Assembly (NCBI GenBank): GCA_035192965.1
Contig: CP136571.1
Span: forward strand, 3,180,501 to 3,244,500
Direction: 5' to 3'
DNA length: 64,000 nt
Origin: Fuscovulum sp.
Lineage (GTDB): Bacteria; Pseudomonadota; Alphaproteobacteria; Rhodobacterales; Rhodobacteraceae
Both the position numbers and the translations under genes were made by a program. The notes below the pieces were generated by a model. It was not told the origin of the DNA and did not search any database. It worked only from the letters and a program-made list of their open reading frames with translations. Position 1 is the first letter of the stretch; every line of letters starts with the position of its first letter. This document shows positions 17,338-26,942 of this stretch, piece by piece.

Positions 17338-20067
17338 TCAGCGGCCCAGCGACCACCAGCCCTTTTTCCGGGGCTTGTTCGGGTCATCCTTGGCCTCGGG
17401 CGCTGCGGGGGCAGCAGGTGCCGCAATCGCCGCCACCTCAGCCTCGCCCGGATCGGGAACCAGCGCTTCCTGCTGCACCGGTGCGGTGCCCGGATCAGCC
17501 GGGAACACCTCGGCCACTGGCGCGGCCTTGGCCTTCGTCCCTGCCTTCGCAGCCGGGGCCGCCTTGGGCTTGGCCGTCGCGGCGGCAGAGGTGCTGCGCG
17601 TGCGGGGTGCTGCGGGCTTCTTGGCCTTGGGCTTCTCTTCCTCAGACGGCGCATCGGCCACGGCCTCGGCCACCGGGGCCTCTGCCGAATCCTTCGGCGC
17701 ATCCTTGGCAGCCGCCGGCTTCTTCGCCCGCGACGGAGAGGTTCCCACCCGCGACCGCGTCACTTTCGGCTTCGGTCCCGCTTCGGCAACCACAGCCTCG
17801 ACATCCGCCTCAACCACCGGCGCAGACACCGGTTCCGCCACAGCAGCCGGGGTGTCGTTCACGGCCTCATCGGCCGCGTCGTCATCCTCGTCCTCGTCGT
17901 CGCCGTCATCCTCGCCATCGGCTGCCTCGAACTCACCATTCGTGGCATTGGCCCCTGTGCCGGACCCGCCCTTCTTGCGCCGACGCCGGCGCCGCTTCTT
18001 CTTGGGCGCACCGTCGCCGCGCGGCTCACCGCGCCCGTCCGCCTTGCCCTCGGCCACAGCCTCTTCCGCTGCCTCCTCGGCCTCGTCCAGCTCTTCGTCC
18101 AGCGGCAGATCTTCGTCTTCATCCTCATCGACAGGCGCGCCCATCAACCCGGCATGGCCCGAAATCACCGACGAAATCTCCGGCACCACACGGGTGGCCG
18201 TCTTGAACTTCTCGATCACGAAATCCGGGCTCACCAGCATCGGATCGCCCTCGATCCGCACGCTCATGCCATAACGCGCCTCGATCAGCGCAATATGCTC
18301 GCGCTTCTGGTTGATCAGGAAATTCACGATCCCCACAGGCGCCTTCAGCAGCACCTCCTTCGACCGCTTCCGCGTTCCCTCTTCCTCAAGCGCCCGCAGG
18401 ATCTGCAAACCAAGGCTGTCATCCGACCGGATCAACCCGGTTCCATGGCAATGCGAACAGGGCTGCGTGGTGGATTCCAGCATCCCCGGACGCAACCGCT
18501 GACGGCTCATTTCCAGCAGACCGAACCCGGAAATTCGGCCGACCTGAATCCGCGCCCGATCCGTTTTCAGCTTTTCTTTCAAACGCTTCTCGACGGCAGC
18601 GTTGTTCTTCCGCTCTTCCATGTCGATAAAGTCGATGACGATCAGCCCGGCCAGATCGCGCAGCCGCAACTGGCGCGAAATCTCTTCCGCCGCCTCGATA
18701 TTCGTCTTCAGCGCCGTGTCCTCGATGGACCCTTCCCGCGTCGACCGGCCCGAGTTCACGTCGATCGATACCAGCGCTTCCGTGATCCCGATCACGATAT
18801 ACCCGCCGGATTTCAGCTGCACCGTCGGGTTGAACATCCCGCTCAGATAGCTTTCCACCTGGAACCGGGCGAACAGCGGCATCTGTTCGTCATAGCGCTT
18901 CACCATCTTGGCATGGCTGGGCATGATCATGCGCATGAAGTCCTTGGCGGTGCGATAGCCGGCCTCGCCTTCAACCAGAACCTCGTCGATCTCGCGGGAA
19001 TAAAGGTCCCGGATCGACCGCTTGATCAGATCGCCTTCCTCATAGATCGCCGCAGGCGCGATGGATTTCAGCGTCAATTCGCGGACCTGTTCCCACAGCC
19101 GCATCAGATATTCATAATCGCGCTTGATCTCGGGCTTCGTGCGCTTGGCACCCGCTGTCCGGATGATCAGGCCGGCACCTTCTGGCACCTCAATCTCGCC
19201 CGCGATTTCCTTCAGCTTCTTGCGATCCGCCGCGACGGTGATCTTACGGGAAATCCCGCCGCCCCGCGCCGTGTTGGGCATCAGCACGCAATAGCGGCCA
19301 GCCAGCGACAGATAGGTGGTCAGTGCTGCACCCTTGTTGCCGCGTTCTTCCTTCACGACCTGAACCAGCATGATCTGCCGGACCTTGATCACTTCCTGAA
19401 TCTTGTAACGGCGCGGGCGCGGCTTGCGCGGCGCGCTGATTTCCTCGGCCACGTCCTCTTCGGCCACCGACTCGATCTCGTCATCGGTGTCGCTGGCATG
19501 GTCCATGGCGCGATAGGTGCGCGCGCCATTGTCATCACCATTCTCGCCCGAATGATCATGTGCATGATCATGCGAATGTTCCGAATGTTGGGCCGTTGTC
19601 GGGGCAGCGGTTTCGGCCAGCATCGTGCCGCCGTCGCCGTCTTCCCCGTCCTCATCCAGATCAACAACATCCATGCCGCCGATCTCGGAGACTTTCACCG
19701 AGTCGGGCTTGGATGCTTCGGGGCGCGGGCGCGGCTTGGGGCGCGACCGGCGGTTGTCTTCCTCGTCCTGCGCCCGGTTATAGGCGCGTTCCTCATCCAG
19801 CAGCGCCTTACGGTCTGCGACGGGGATCTGGTAATAATCCGGGTGGATTTCGGCAAATGCCAGAAATCCATGGCGGTTCCCGCCGTAATCCACAAAGGCC
19901 GCCTGCAACGAAGGTTCGACCCGCGTCACCTTTGCAAGGTAGATATTCCCCGCAAGCTGACGCTTGTTCAGGGTTTCAAAGTCAAATTCTTCGACCTTGT
20001 TTCCATCCACCACCACAACGCGGGTCTCTTCCGCATGGGTGGCGTCGATAAGCATTTTCTTTGCCAT
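17338..20067 (-). CDS. rne: Ribonuclease E (Rne/Rng family)
   Basis: Endoribonuclease that starts mRNA decay and processes rRNA and tRNA; it is the degradosome scaffold. The 909-residue protein has an N-terminal S1 RNA-binding region (MAKKMLIDATHAEETRVVVVDG, then YLAKVTRVEPSLQAAFVDYG). A long acidic insertion of about 100 to 200 residues, rich in Arg/Pro/Asp and with a His/Asp stretch, follows, as in alphaproteobacterial enzymes. The catalytic core carries VSIDVNSGRST and IVIDFIDMEERKN (metal-binding aspartates) and the zinc-link cysteines in QPCSHCHGTG. The C-terminal third is low-complexity Ala/Pro/Lys/Glu. The start at 20067 has AGGA upstream; the longer open frame adds non-conserved residues. 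Confidence 0.96.
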   Translation of the reverse strand: MAKKMLIDATHAEETRVVVVDGNKVEEFDFETLNKRQLAGNIYLAKVTRVEPSLQAAFVDYGGNRHGFLAFAEIHPDYYQIPVADRKALLDEERAYNRAQDEEDNRRSRPKPRPRPEASKPDSVKVSEIGGMDVVDLDEDGEDGDGGTMLAETAAPTTAQHSEHSHDHAHDHSGENGDDNGARTYRAMDHASDTDDEIESVAEEDVAEEISAPRKPRPRRYKIQEVIKVRQIMLVQVVKEERGNKGAALTTYLSLAGRYCVLMPNTARGGGISRKITVAADRKKLKEIAGEIEVPEGAGLIIRTAGAKRTKPEIKRDYEYLMRLWEQVRELTLKSIAPAAIYEEGDLIKRSIRDLYSREIDEVLVEGEAGYRTAKDFMRMIMPSHAKMVKRYDEQMPLFARFQVESYLSGMFNPTVQLKSGGYIVIGITEALVSIDVNSGRSTREGSIEDTALKTNIEAAEEISRQLRLRDLAGLIVIDFIDMEERKNNAAVEKRLKEKLKTDRARIQVGRISGFGLLEMSRQRLRPGMLESTTQPCSHCHGTGLIRSDDSLGLQILRALEEEGTRKRSKEVLLKAPVGIVNFLINQKREHIALIEARYGMSVRIEGDPMLVSPDFVIEKFKTATRVVPEISSVISGHAGLMGAPVDEDEDEDLPLDEELDEAEEAAEEAVAEGKADGRGEPRGDGAPKKKRRRRRRKKGGSGTGANATNGEFEAADGEDDGDDEDEDDDAADEAVNDTPAAVAEPVSAPVVEADVEAVVAEAGPKPKVTRSRVGTSPSRAKKPAAAKDAPKDSAEAPVAEAVADAPSEEEKPKAKKPAAPRTRSTSAAATAKPKAAPAAKAGTKAKAAPVAEVFPADPGTAPVQQEALVPDPGEAEVAAIAAPAAPAAPEAKDDPNKPRKKGWWSLGR

Positions 20068-20624
20068 GATGTCCTGATGCGCCCCGGCGCGGCCGATCCG
20101 GCCCAGAGCATGCTCCGGGATCTGGGTCAGACGGGACAGGACGGCTTGTCTGGGCAAGACGGCGCGGGGCGAAAAGCCGGGCCATGCCCTGTGGGCATCC
20201 CTCGGTTCTCGTCATCAAATTCGCGCGCGTCATCGCGGTTCTCTTCCGGGCACCTCGCGGCACCCACCTGATTAAGCCCGCTGCGTCGAAAGACATGACG
20301 GGCAAATTGACGACCTCTCGGCCGATCCGACTGCCACCCGGCACGGCAGCGCTAACAGGCACCGGCGATAGGGGCAGAGAATTCCACGGCAGGGCAAACC
20401 CCGCTTGCTGTGACCCTAGGGGCAAAGCAGCGGAAAACACAATGGGTGAATTTCACACAGGGCGCAGACTGAACATCTGGGGTTGCCAACAGAAATAATT
20501 ACTCAACCGAAAGTTAACCTTAATGCGATACCAGCGTGCGCTGCGTGCATACAGTTTGCTGCACAGCACGCTGCACCACGCGCTGCACAGCCATTTTCGG
20601 TTTTTCCCAATGATTAAAGCGGCT
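20068..20624. other. 557-bp non-coding region upstream of rne and downstream of the dctD-like gene
   Basis: No convincing gene is present. The rne-proximal part is GC-rich and probably holds a long rne 5' leader, as in other bacteria where RNase E autoregulates through its leader. The far part (about 20480-20620) is AT-richer, around AATAATTACTCAACCG, and is the most likely promoter region. It also holds the GCTGCAC iterated repeat. No U-tracted terminator for the dctD-like gene could be identified. Confidence 0.5.
20558..20588. repeat. Three GCTGCAC repeats at exact 12-nt spacing
   Basis: GCTGCAC occurs at 20558-20564, 20570-20576 and 20582-20588, separated by 5-nt spacers (AGCAC and CACGC). 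A related GCTGCGTGC lies at 20540-20548. The array sits between the dctD-like gene and rne. It could be a set of protein-binding iterons or a short tandem duplication. Confidence 0.7.
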
Positions 20625-21953
20625 TCAGGTATACTCGGCCCGGCTCAGGCCATACTTCGCCATCTTCTCGTTCAACGTCCGCCGCGGCAGGCACAGCTCA
20701 TCCATCACCGCGACGATGCTGCCCTTGTGGCGCCGCATCGTATTGTCGATCAGCATCTTCTCAAAGCTTTCGACGTATTCTTTCAACGGCTTGCCTTCCG
20801 TCGTCATGGCAGGCCCCGTTGCCTCGTTGTCGGCCATCAGAAGGCTCGCAATCGACCCCGATCCCCGCCGGTTCTGCAACACCGCCCGCTCGGCAATATT
20901 GACCAACTGACGCACATTTCCCGGCCATGGCGCCTGCAACAGTTGCGCCGCCTCCTGCGCCGTCACCTGCGGCGCATCACAGCCATATTCCTCGGAAAAC
21001 TGCTCTGACATCCGGGTGAACAGCGTCAGGATATCCTCGCCCCGCACCCTAAGGGGTGGGCAAAGGATCGTCATTGCCCCCAACCGGTAGTAGAGGTCCG
21101 ACCGCAGCAGATCCTCCAGCGTCTTGTCCGGCGCATGTTCGTTGCAGATCGCGATGATGCGGGTTTCGGGCGGCGTGCCCTGATCGTTGATCACCGTCAA
21201 CAGCCGCGCCTGCAACGGCTGGCTCAGCGCTTCCACATCCTCAAGGCACAGCGTCCCACCCCGCGCCTCTTCCACAAGCGGGATCTGCCCATCCTCGCTG
21301 GGCCCGAACAGCTTGGCTGCCAATTGATCCTCGGACCAGGCCGCACAAGAGATGGTCACGAATTTCTTCGATCCGCGCGGCCCAACGGCATGCAGCGCAT
21401 GCGCCACCAGCGTCTTGCCCGTGCCGGTTTCCCCGTCGATCAGAACATGGCTATCTGCCTGACCCAGATCAAGAATATCCTCGCGCAGCCGCTCCATGAC
21501 CGGGCTTGATCCGATCAGCTTCTTCATCAGGATCGACCCGTCCGACAGCTCTTTGCGCAGCGCCCGATTGTCCAGCGTCATGCGCCGCGCCTGCGTCGCG
21601 CGCTTGGCCAGTTCCGTCATCCGGTCCGGATTGAAGGGCTTTTCCAGAAAATCATAGGCCCCGACCCGCATCGCTTCCACTGCCATCGGCACATCGCCAT
21701 GCCCGGTGATCATGATGACCGGCAGGCCGGAATCCATGCCCATCAGCCGTTTCAGGAACGCCATCCCATCCATGCCCGGCATCTTGATATCGCTGACCAC
21801 GACGCCGGGAAATTCCGGCCCGATGCCGCGCAGCGCATCTTCGGCGCTCGCGTAAGTCTCTGTATCAAAACCCGAAAGCGCCAGCCACTGGCTGATGGAT
21901 TGCCGCATGTCCGCTTCGTCATCGACGATCGCCACTTTCATTGCCCGCGCCAT
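20625..21953 (-). CDS. DctD/NtrC-type response regulator lacking the GAFTGA loop
   Basis: A 442-residue regulator with a REC domain (residues about 6-120, phosphoacceptor Asp55 in VVVSDIKMPG), an AAA+ domain and a C-terminal Fis-type helix-turn-helix (KGSIVAVMDELCLPRRTLNEKM). Walker A is present (GETGTGKT, 174-181) and so is the arginine-finger region (LLRSDLYYRL). However, the segment after LFG (215-217) reads PSEDGQIPLVEEARGG, so the GAFTGA loop that contacts sigma-54 is missing and the region is shortened. Walker B reads LCLEDV rather than LFLDEI. It therefore may not activate sigma-54 promoters; Rhodobacter NtrC is a known precedent. The start at 21953 follows GAGGA, 7 nt after the kinase stop. 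It is the partner of the upstream kinase. Confidence 0.9.
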   Translation of the reverse strand: MARAMKVAIVDDEADMRQSISQWLALSGFDTETYASAEDALRGIGPEFPGVVVSDIKMPGMDGMAFLKRLMGMDSGLPVIMITGHGDVPMAVEAMRVGAYDFLEKPFNPDRMTELAKRATQARRMTLDNRALRKELSDGSILMKKLIGSSPVMERLREDILDLGQADSHVLIDGETGTGKTLVAHALHAVGPRGSKKFVTISCAAWSEDQLAAKLFGPSEDGQIPLVEEARGGTLCLEDVEALSQPLQARLLTVINDQGTPPETRIIAICNEHAPDKTLEDLLRSDLYYRLGAMTILCPPLRVRGEDILTLFTRMSEQFSEEYGCDAPQVTAQEAAQLLQAPWPGNVRQLVNIAERAVLQNRRGSGSIASLLMADNEATGPAMTTEGKPLKEYVESFEKMLIDNTMRRHKGSIVAVMDELCLPRRTLNEKMAKYGLSRAEYT

Positions 21954-21960
21954 GCCATCC

Positions 21961-23724
21961 TCATTCCGCTGCTTCCACTTCTCTGCCCAAAAGGGGCAAC
22001 TGCATCTCAAATACCGCACCGCCGCCCTCGGCATTGCGCGCCATCAGGCGCCCGCCCAGGTCGGTCACAATCCCCGACGAAATCGCAAGGCCCAGCCCCA
22101 CCCCCTCGCCCGGCTTCTTGGTCGTGTAGAAAGGCTCAAACAGGTTATCCAGATCGACGATCCCGGTGCCGTTGTCGCGCACCGCCAATAGCGCCACATC
22201 GCCCGATGACAGGATCAGGTCGATCTGCGCGTCCGACCGGTCCCGCGTCGCATCCAGCGCATTGCGCAACAGGTTGATGATCACCTGCTCCAAACGGATC
22301 CGATCCGCCATCACCATCACCGGCGTGCGCGGCAAGGTCCGGGTGATCTTGACCACCCGCAGCTTCAACTGCGGCTCCATCATCGACAAGGCACTGGAAA
22401 GACAGGCCCTCAGGTCTACCGGCTCAAACGCCTCACCGCCCTTGCGGGCATAGGATTTCAACTGCCGCGTGATCGCGCCCATGCGTTCAATCAGATCATC
22501 AATCCGCTGGAACGACGACAGCGCCTCTTCGGGACGCTTGCGCTGCAACAACAGCCGCGCGCCCGCCAGATAGGTCTTCATCGCTGCAAGAGGTTGATTC
22601 AATTCATGACTTACCGCCGCCGACATCTCGCCCAGTGCGGCAAGCTTGGACGATTGCGCCAGCGTCAGTTCCGCCACGGCAAGGTCTTTCTGCACCTTTT
22701 CGCGTTCCGCAATCTCGCGCTGCAAGCGCGCGTTCAGCATCCGCAGTTCCGCCGACTCCCGTTGAAAGCTCATGCTTTGCGACCAGGCCTTGCGCGACAG
22801 GAAGTAGAAGGTCAGCGCCATCAGAATGGCAAAGCCCATGATCTCCAGCGCGAGGATCCCGTTTACCCGTTCCCGGACCGAGTCATAGGCCGTGAACGTC
22901 ACCATCCGCCAACCCCGGAATGGCACCCGCGCCTCGGTCTTCATCACGGCCTCGCCACGCACATAGGCATCGGGCGGCGATTGCGCCCAATCCGCCGTGG
23001 CCTGAATGGCCCGGCTCAAAGCCGATGGCGCATCCCGCACCGCCAAAGCCTCTTCCATGGGCAGGCCACGCCAGCGTGGCTCCGTCGCGAGGATCACAGT
23101 CCCCTCGCTGTCGGTGACCATCACCGCATCCTGCAATCCGGCCCAGGCGCGTTCGTATTTCATCAGATCGACCGCCACAACGATCACGCCGCCGGCCTTG
23201 CCATCCATCATCACAGCCCGCGAATAGGTGAAGTCGAACCCCCCACCCTCCCGCGCCTGCGCGGTAAACACCGTGTCCTTGTTGCGCACCGCTTCCACGA
23301 AATAGGCTCCTGCGCGGTGGTTCGTCCCCAACAGGTTGCGGTTCGTCGCCGCCACGGTGCGCCCATCCGCATCAATCAGCATGATCGACGCAACGCCGAT
23401 CTCGGATTGCACACGGATCAGCTTTTGGGATGTGTCAGGATAGTTCCGCGCGCGCAGTGCCTCGATCAGCGCCGGATCGCCCGCCAGCAACAAAGGCACG
23501 ACCGACGTGCGCTGCAATTCGGAAACCATGTTCCCGGAATACAGTGCGATGCGCAATTCCGCCCGGTTGCGGGTCGTCTCGGTGAACCGATCCGACAGCC
23601 AGCGATTGGTCACCAGCACGATGCCGACCGCCAGAATCACCATCAGGCCAATCGCCAGTTTCACCCGCCAGGAAATGCCCGGCGCGGCCTCGGTATCAGG
23701 GATCGGATGGGTGCCATCGCTCAT
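21961..23724 (-). CDS. DctB-like sensor histidine kinase
   Basis: A 587-residue membrane sensor kinase of the DctB type. A first membrane helix (about 22-40) and a second (about 290-309) flank a periplasmic double-Cache-like sensor domain of about 250 residues, which in DctB binds C4-dicarboxylates. A coiled-coil linker leads to the dimerisation domain with the phosphoacceptor His373 in AVSHELNQPLAAMKTYL. The ATPase domain has NLLRNALDAT (N box), DNGTGI, FEPFYTTKKPGEGVGLGLAIS. No dicarboxylate transporter genes are in the window, so the ligand is unproven. It lies 7 nt upstream of its regulator and 58 nt downstream of purQ. Confidence 0.92.
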   Translation of the reverse strand: MSDGTHPIPDTEAAPGISWRVKLAIGLMVILAVGIVLVTNRWLSDRFTETTRNRAELRIALYSGNMVSELQRTSVVPLLLAGDPALIEALRARNYPDTSQKLIRVQSEIGVASIMLIDADGRTVAATNRNLLGTNHRAGAYFVEAVRNKDTVFTAQAREGGGFDFTYSRAVMMDGKAGGVIVVAVDLMKYERAWAGLQDAVMVTDSEGTVILATEPRWRGLPMEEALAVRDAPSALSRAIQATADWAQSPPDAYVRGEAVMKTEARVPFRGWRMVTFTAYDSVRERVNGILALEIMGFAILMALTFYFLSRKAWSQSMSFQRESAELRMLNARLQREIAEREKVQKDLAVAELTLAQSSKLAALGEMSAAVSHELNQPLAAMKTYLAGARLLLQRKRPEEALSSFQRIDDLIERMGAITRQLKSYARKGGEAFEPVDLRACLSSALSMMEPQLKLRVVKITRTLPRTPVMVMADRIRLEQVIINLLRNALDATRDRSDAQIDLILSSGDVALLAVRDNGTGIVDLDNLFEPFYTTKKPGEGVGLGLAISSGIVTDLGGRLMARNAEGGGAVFEMQLPLLGREVEAAE

Positions 23725-23782
23725 GGCGGTAATCTAGGCCCGCCCAGCCCCCCGCTTCAAGCAGAGGGGCCAGAAGCCCCCG

Positions 23783-24454
23783 TCAGGCAAGCGCCAACCC
23801 GCCCAAAAGCGCCGTGAACAACGCCGTGCCATCGGTTCCGCCCTGCGCCGCATCCACCACCCGCTCCGGATGGGGCATCATTCCCAACACGCGGTGATTC
23901 TCGGACAGGATGCCCGCGATATCGGCCATCGACCCGTTCGGGTTGCCTGCATAGGTGAATGCAATGCGGTCCTGATCCTGCAACTGCTTCAGCCCATCGG
24001 CATCAATGGTGAAATTGCCATCGTGATGCGCCACCGGAACCGTGATTTCCAACCCGCGCGCATAACCGGCTGTAAAGGCGCTGTCGGTGGTTTCCACGCG
24101 CAGCTTCTGCATGCGGCAGACGAATTTCAGCCCCGCATTCCGCATCAGCGCACCGGGAAGAAGCTGCATCTCGGTCAACACCTGAAACCCGTTGCACACG
24201 CCCAAAACAAAGCCGCCGCGCGCGGCATGGGCCTTGACCGCTGCACCGATGGGGGATTGCGCGGCAATCGCGCCGCAGCGCAGGTAATCGCCAAAGGAAA
24301 AGCCCCCCGGCACGCCCACCACATCAACACCTTTCGGCAGATCGGCATCCTTGTGCCAAACCCGCACCACATCCCACCCTGCCCGTTCAAAGGCCACCGC
24401 CAGATCACGGTCACAGTTGGAACCGGGGAAGGTAACGACAGCAGCCTTCATCAT
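23783..24454 (-). CDS. purQ: Phosphoribosylformylglycinamidine synthase subunit PurQ
   Basis: Glutaminase subunit of FGAM synthase in de novo purine synthesis, supplying ammonia to PurL with help from PurS. The 223-residue class I amidotransferase has [11 protein letters not shown] at the start, [15 protein letters not shown], the nucleophilic cysteine in GVCNGFQVL and the His/Glu of the triad in MMPHPERV. It begins MMK; the second Met is an equally possible start, behind AAAGGA. Unusually, purS and purC are not next to it: the gene upstream is tdm, with a 79-nt gap containing a stem-loop. Confidence 0.96.
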   Translation of the reverse strand: MMKAAVVTFPGSNCDRDLAVAFERAGWDVVRVWHKDADLPKGVDVVGVPGGFSFGDYLRCGAIAAQSPIGAAVKAHAARGGFVLGVCNGFQVLTEMQLLPGALMRNAGLKFVCRMQKLRVETTDSAFTAGYARGLEITVPVAHHDGNFTIDADGLKQLQDQDRIAFTYAGNPNGSMADIAGILSENHRVLGMMPHPERVVDAAQGGTDGTALFTALLGGLALA

Positions 24455-24469
24455 GCATCCTTTCGGAAA

Positions 24470-24516
24470 TGGCAGCGGGATAGGCGCCGATTACCGCAAT
24501 CCCTGCCTCGCTGCCA
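24470..24516 (-). other. Stem-loop between tdm and purQ
   Basis: TGGCAGCG (24470-24477) and CGCTGCCA (24509-24516) are perfect complements around a loop of about 31 nt that contains partial further pairing. On the minus strand it follows the tdm stop and lies 15 nt before the purQ start. There is only TTTCC after it, so it is a weak terminator candidate or an mRNA leader structure. Confidence 0.45.
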
Positions 24517-24533
24517 CTGGAAAAGCTGGCCGT

Positions 24534-26909
24534 TCAGCTTTGCGGCCGGGTCTTTTTCGGGTCGTAATGCGACAGCGGCACGATCACCGCTGGCAGGCGC
24601 TTCTGATGGCCGTCCAGCTTGCCCACCTCGACCGCCGTTCCCACCTCGGCATGGGCCACATCCACCCGCGCCAGCGCGATGTTCTTGCCCAAGAGCGGCG
24701 AACGCATGGAAGAGGTCACCTCGCCCACCTGTGCCCGGCCGATGTGGATGCAATCGCCATGGCCCACATCGACAGCGGCGTCGATCTCCAGCCCCACGAA
24801 TTTCCAACGCGGGTTTTCCTTGCGCCGGATCAGCGCGTCGCGCCCGATGAAATCATCGGTCTTGGATTTGAGCGGCACGGTGAACCCAATCCCGGCCTCG
24901 AACGGATCGATTTGGTCGCTGAAATCGTAACCTGCGAAAATCAGCCCGGCCTCGATCCGCACCATATCCAGCGCAGCAAGGCCCATGGGCCGCAGCCCCA
25001 GATCGCGCCCATGGTTCCATATAGCATCATATAGTTCGGTACCGTCCTTCGGATGGCAGAACACCTCGAACCCCAGTTCGCCGGTGTAACCCGTGCGCGA
25101 CACCACCACCGGCGCACCGGTCGGCCCGCCGACACGGCCGATGGTGAAACGAAACCAGCCCAGTTCATCCACTGTGGGCTGATGCGCGGCGGTCCAGATC
25201 ATGCGGCGGATGATCTCGCGGCTGTTGGGCCCCTGAACGGCAAGGTTGTGCAACTGGTCTGTCGATGACCGCACCATCACCTTCAGACCCAGCTTTTCGG
25301 CCTGTTCCCGCAGCCAGATGCCGCCGTAATCATCCCCACCGATCCAGCGGAAATTGTCGCGTCCCAGGCGGAACAGCGTGCCGTCATCGATCATCCCGCC
25401 ATGCTCATAACACATGGCGGAATAGACCACCTGCCCGATGCTCAGCTTCTTCACATCCCGCGTCAGGGTGTATTGCATCAGGGCCTCGGCATCCGGTCCC
25501 GTGACCTCGAACTTCCGCAAAGGCGACAGGTCCAGCACCACCGCCTTTTCGCGGCAGGCCCAATATTCCTCGATCGCGCCATTGGACGAATAGACCTGCG
25601 GGAGCCAATACCCCTTATACTCCACCACATTGCGCGTCAGCGCCCCGGTCTTTTCGGAAAACGCGGTGTCCTTGGTCATCTTCGGCTCCGACTCTGGGGT
25701 GGCGCGCCATGCAATCGCACGGCTGAACTTTTCCGCCCCCGGATAGGTGCGGACATGAATATCACTCAGATACCAGCCATTCGCAGGCGTCGTGTCATCC
25801 GGGCAGGCCGAAGACACACAGACCAGATCCGTCAACGCGCGAAACAGCACATAATCACCCGGACGCGACCATGGCTCATCGGTATAGAGCACGCCGTGCC
25901 CGTCGATGCCTGTATTGAAGAACAGGTTGACCGCCATCCAGCCGGGACGCGCCGCCACGTTATATTCTGCCAAGGCACCGTTGAAATTCTCGGAACAGTT
26001 CGCATGGCCTGGATAGCCAATGTCGTCATAGTATTTCGCCGCGCAGGCCATGGCGAAAGCGTCATGGCGTCCGACGGTATCCTGCACCACCTCCAGCAGC
26101 GGCAGCATGTCCTGATCGAAGTATTTCGAATGCAGGCCCGGCATCGAATAGGCATGGCCCATCAACGTGCGTGACGTGGTCACGTCCAGCGCATGCTCAA
26201 TCCCCTTGTCCAGCTTCCGCGCGGCAAAGGCTTGAAAATCGGTGCATTGGCGACCATCCACATCGATAATCTGGATATAATCGCCCGCCTTCACGAAATA
26301 GGCCTCGGCGGTGGCTGATTTCACCCGCAGATCCAACACCGGATCGGCCAGCGGATCGGGCAGATCAAACTGCTTGACCATCAACAACGTCGATCGGCGA
26401 ACCGTCACAGTGATGGGCGTGGCGCTGTCTTGCGCATCGGGTGCCATGTCGCTCCCCGGTGCGGCGATCACCAACGCGCCGTCGCGGGTGGCGGTAAAGC
26501 TCTCCTCCGTTCCGGCGGGCGTATCCGCCGCAAACAGCGCAATCGCCCCCGCCTTGGCCAGATCGATCCCGCGCCGTTCCAGCCCAAGGCGTAACCCGCC
26601 CATTCCGCTGCCCAGCCGCGGCCCCGCTGCCAGCAGCGCCTTCAGCCCCGCCGCATCGGAATTGCCCGCGACGCCCAGAACACCGGCGTCGATCCGCCCC
26701 GTGTCATCAGCCGCCACAAGTTCCGCCCGCTGGCCGCCTTCGGGATTGCCGACCGTCACCCGATCCCCCGCGCCCAGCCGGATCAGGATTGCGCCATTTC
26801 CCGGCACCTCATAGCGTTCTTGCCCAGAATGCGGCTGCGCTGAAAGGGGCGTAAGGATGCGGCTCGGGCGCGGAGGGCCGGGGATCACCTTGGGGTAAAG
26901 ATCAAGCAT
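24534..26909 (-). CDS. tdm: Trimethylamine N-oxide demethylase (Tdm)
   Basis: Cleaves TMAO to dimethylamine and formaldehyde. The 791-residue protein has the diagnostic fusion of an N-terminal DUF1989 part and a C-terminal GcvT-type tetrahydrofolate-binding part (from about residue 400). In the DUF1989 part the cysteines in DVDGRQCTDFQ, GHANCSENFNG and SSACPDDTT are the likely zinc ligands of the demethylase site. The GcvT part shows EEYWACREKAVVLDLSPLRKFEVTGPDA, SRTGYTGELGFEVF and the GLEID region; in Tdm it captures formaldehyde on tetrahydrofolate. The start at 26909 has GGAGAGG before it. It is divergent from the EamA permease gene and lies at the end of a cluster with tmm and dimethylamine monooxygenase genes, which supports the assignment strongly. 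Confidence 0.93.
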   Translation of the reverse strand: MLDLYPKVIPGPPRPSRILTPLSAQPHSGQERYEVPGNGAILIRLGAGDRVTVGNPEGGQRAELVAADDTGRIDAGVLGVAGNSDAAGLKALLAAGPRLGSGMGGLRLGLERRGIDLAKAGAIALFAADTPAGTEESFTATRDGALVIAAPGSDMAPDAQDSATPITVTVRRSTLLMVKQFDLPDPLADPVLDLRVKSATAEAYFVKAGDYIQIIDVDGRQCTDFQAFAARKLDKGIEHALDVTTSRTLMGHAYSMPGLHSKYFDQDMLPLLEVVQDTVGRHDAFAMACAAKYYDDIGYPGHANCSENFNGALAEYNVAARPGWMAVNLFFNTGIDGHGVLYTDEPWSRPGDYVLFRALTDLVCVSSACPDDTTPANGWYLSDIHVRTYPGAEKFSRAIAWRATPESEPKMTKDTAFSEKTGALTRNVVEYKGYWLPQVYSSNGAIEEYWACREKAVVLDLSPLRKFEVTGPDAEALMQYTLTRDVKKLSIGQVVYSAMCYEHGGMIDDGTLFRLGRDNFRWIGGDDYGGIWLREQAEKLGLKVMVRSSTDQLHNLAVQGPNSREIIRRMIWTAAHQPTVDELGWFRFTIGRVGGPTGAPVVVSRTGYTGELGFEVFCHPKDGTELYDAIWNHGRDLGLRPMGLAALDMVRIEAGLIFAGYDFSDQIDPFEAGIGFTVPLKSKTDDFIGRDALIRRKENPRWKFVGLEIDAAVDVGHGDCIHIGRAQVGEVTSSMRSPLLGKNIALARVDVAHAEVGTAVEVGKLDGHQKRLPAVIVPLSHYDPKKTRPQS

Positions 26910-26942
26910 CGCCCTCTCCTGCACCAGAGTTGCATCAGCGTA

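Noticed and set aside
18154-20271. A 705-codon open frame on the strand opposite rne
   Set aside because: It is the mirror of a highly biased GC-rich gene. Its product is His/Arg/Leu-rich without domains, while rne on the other strand has full family motifs.
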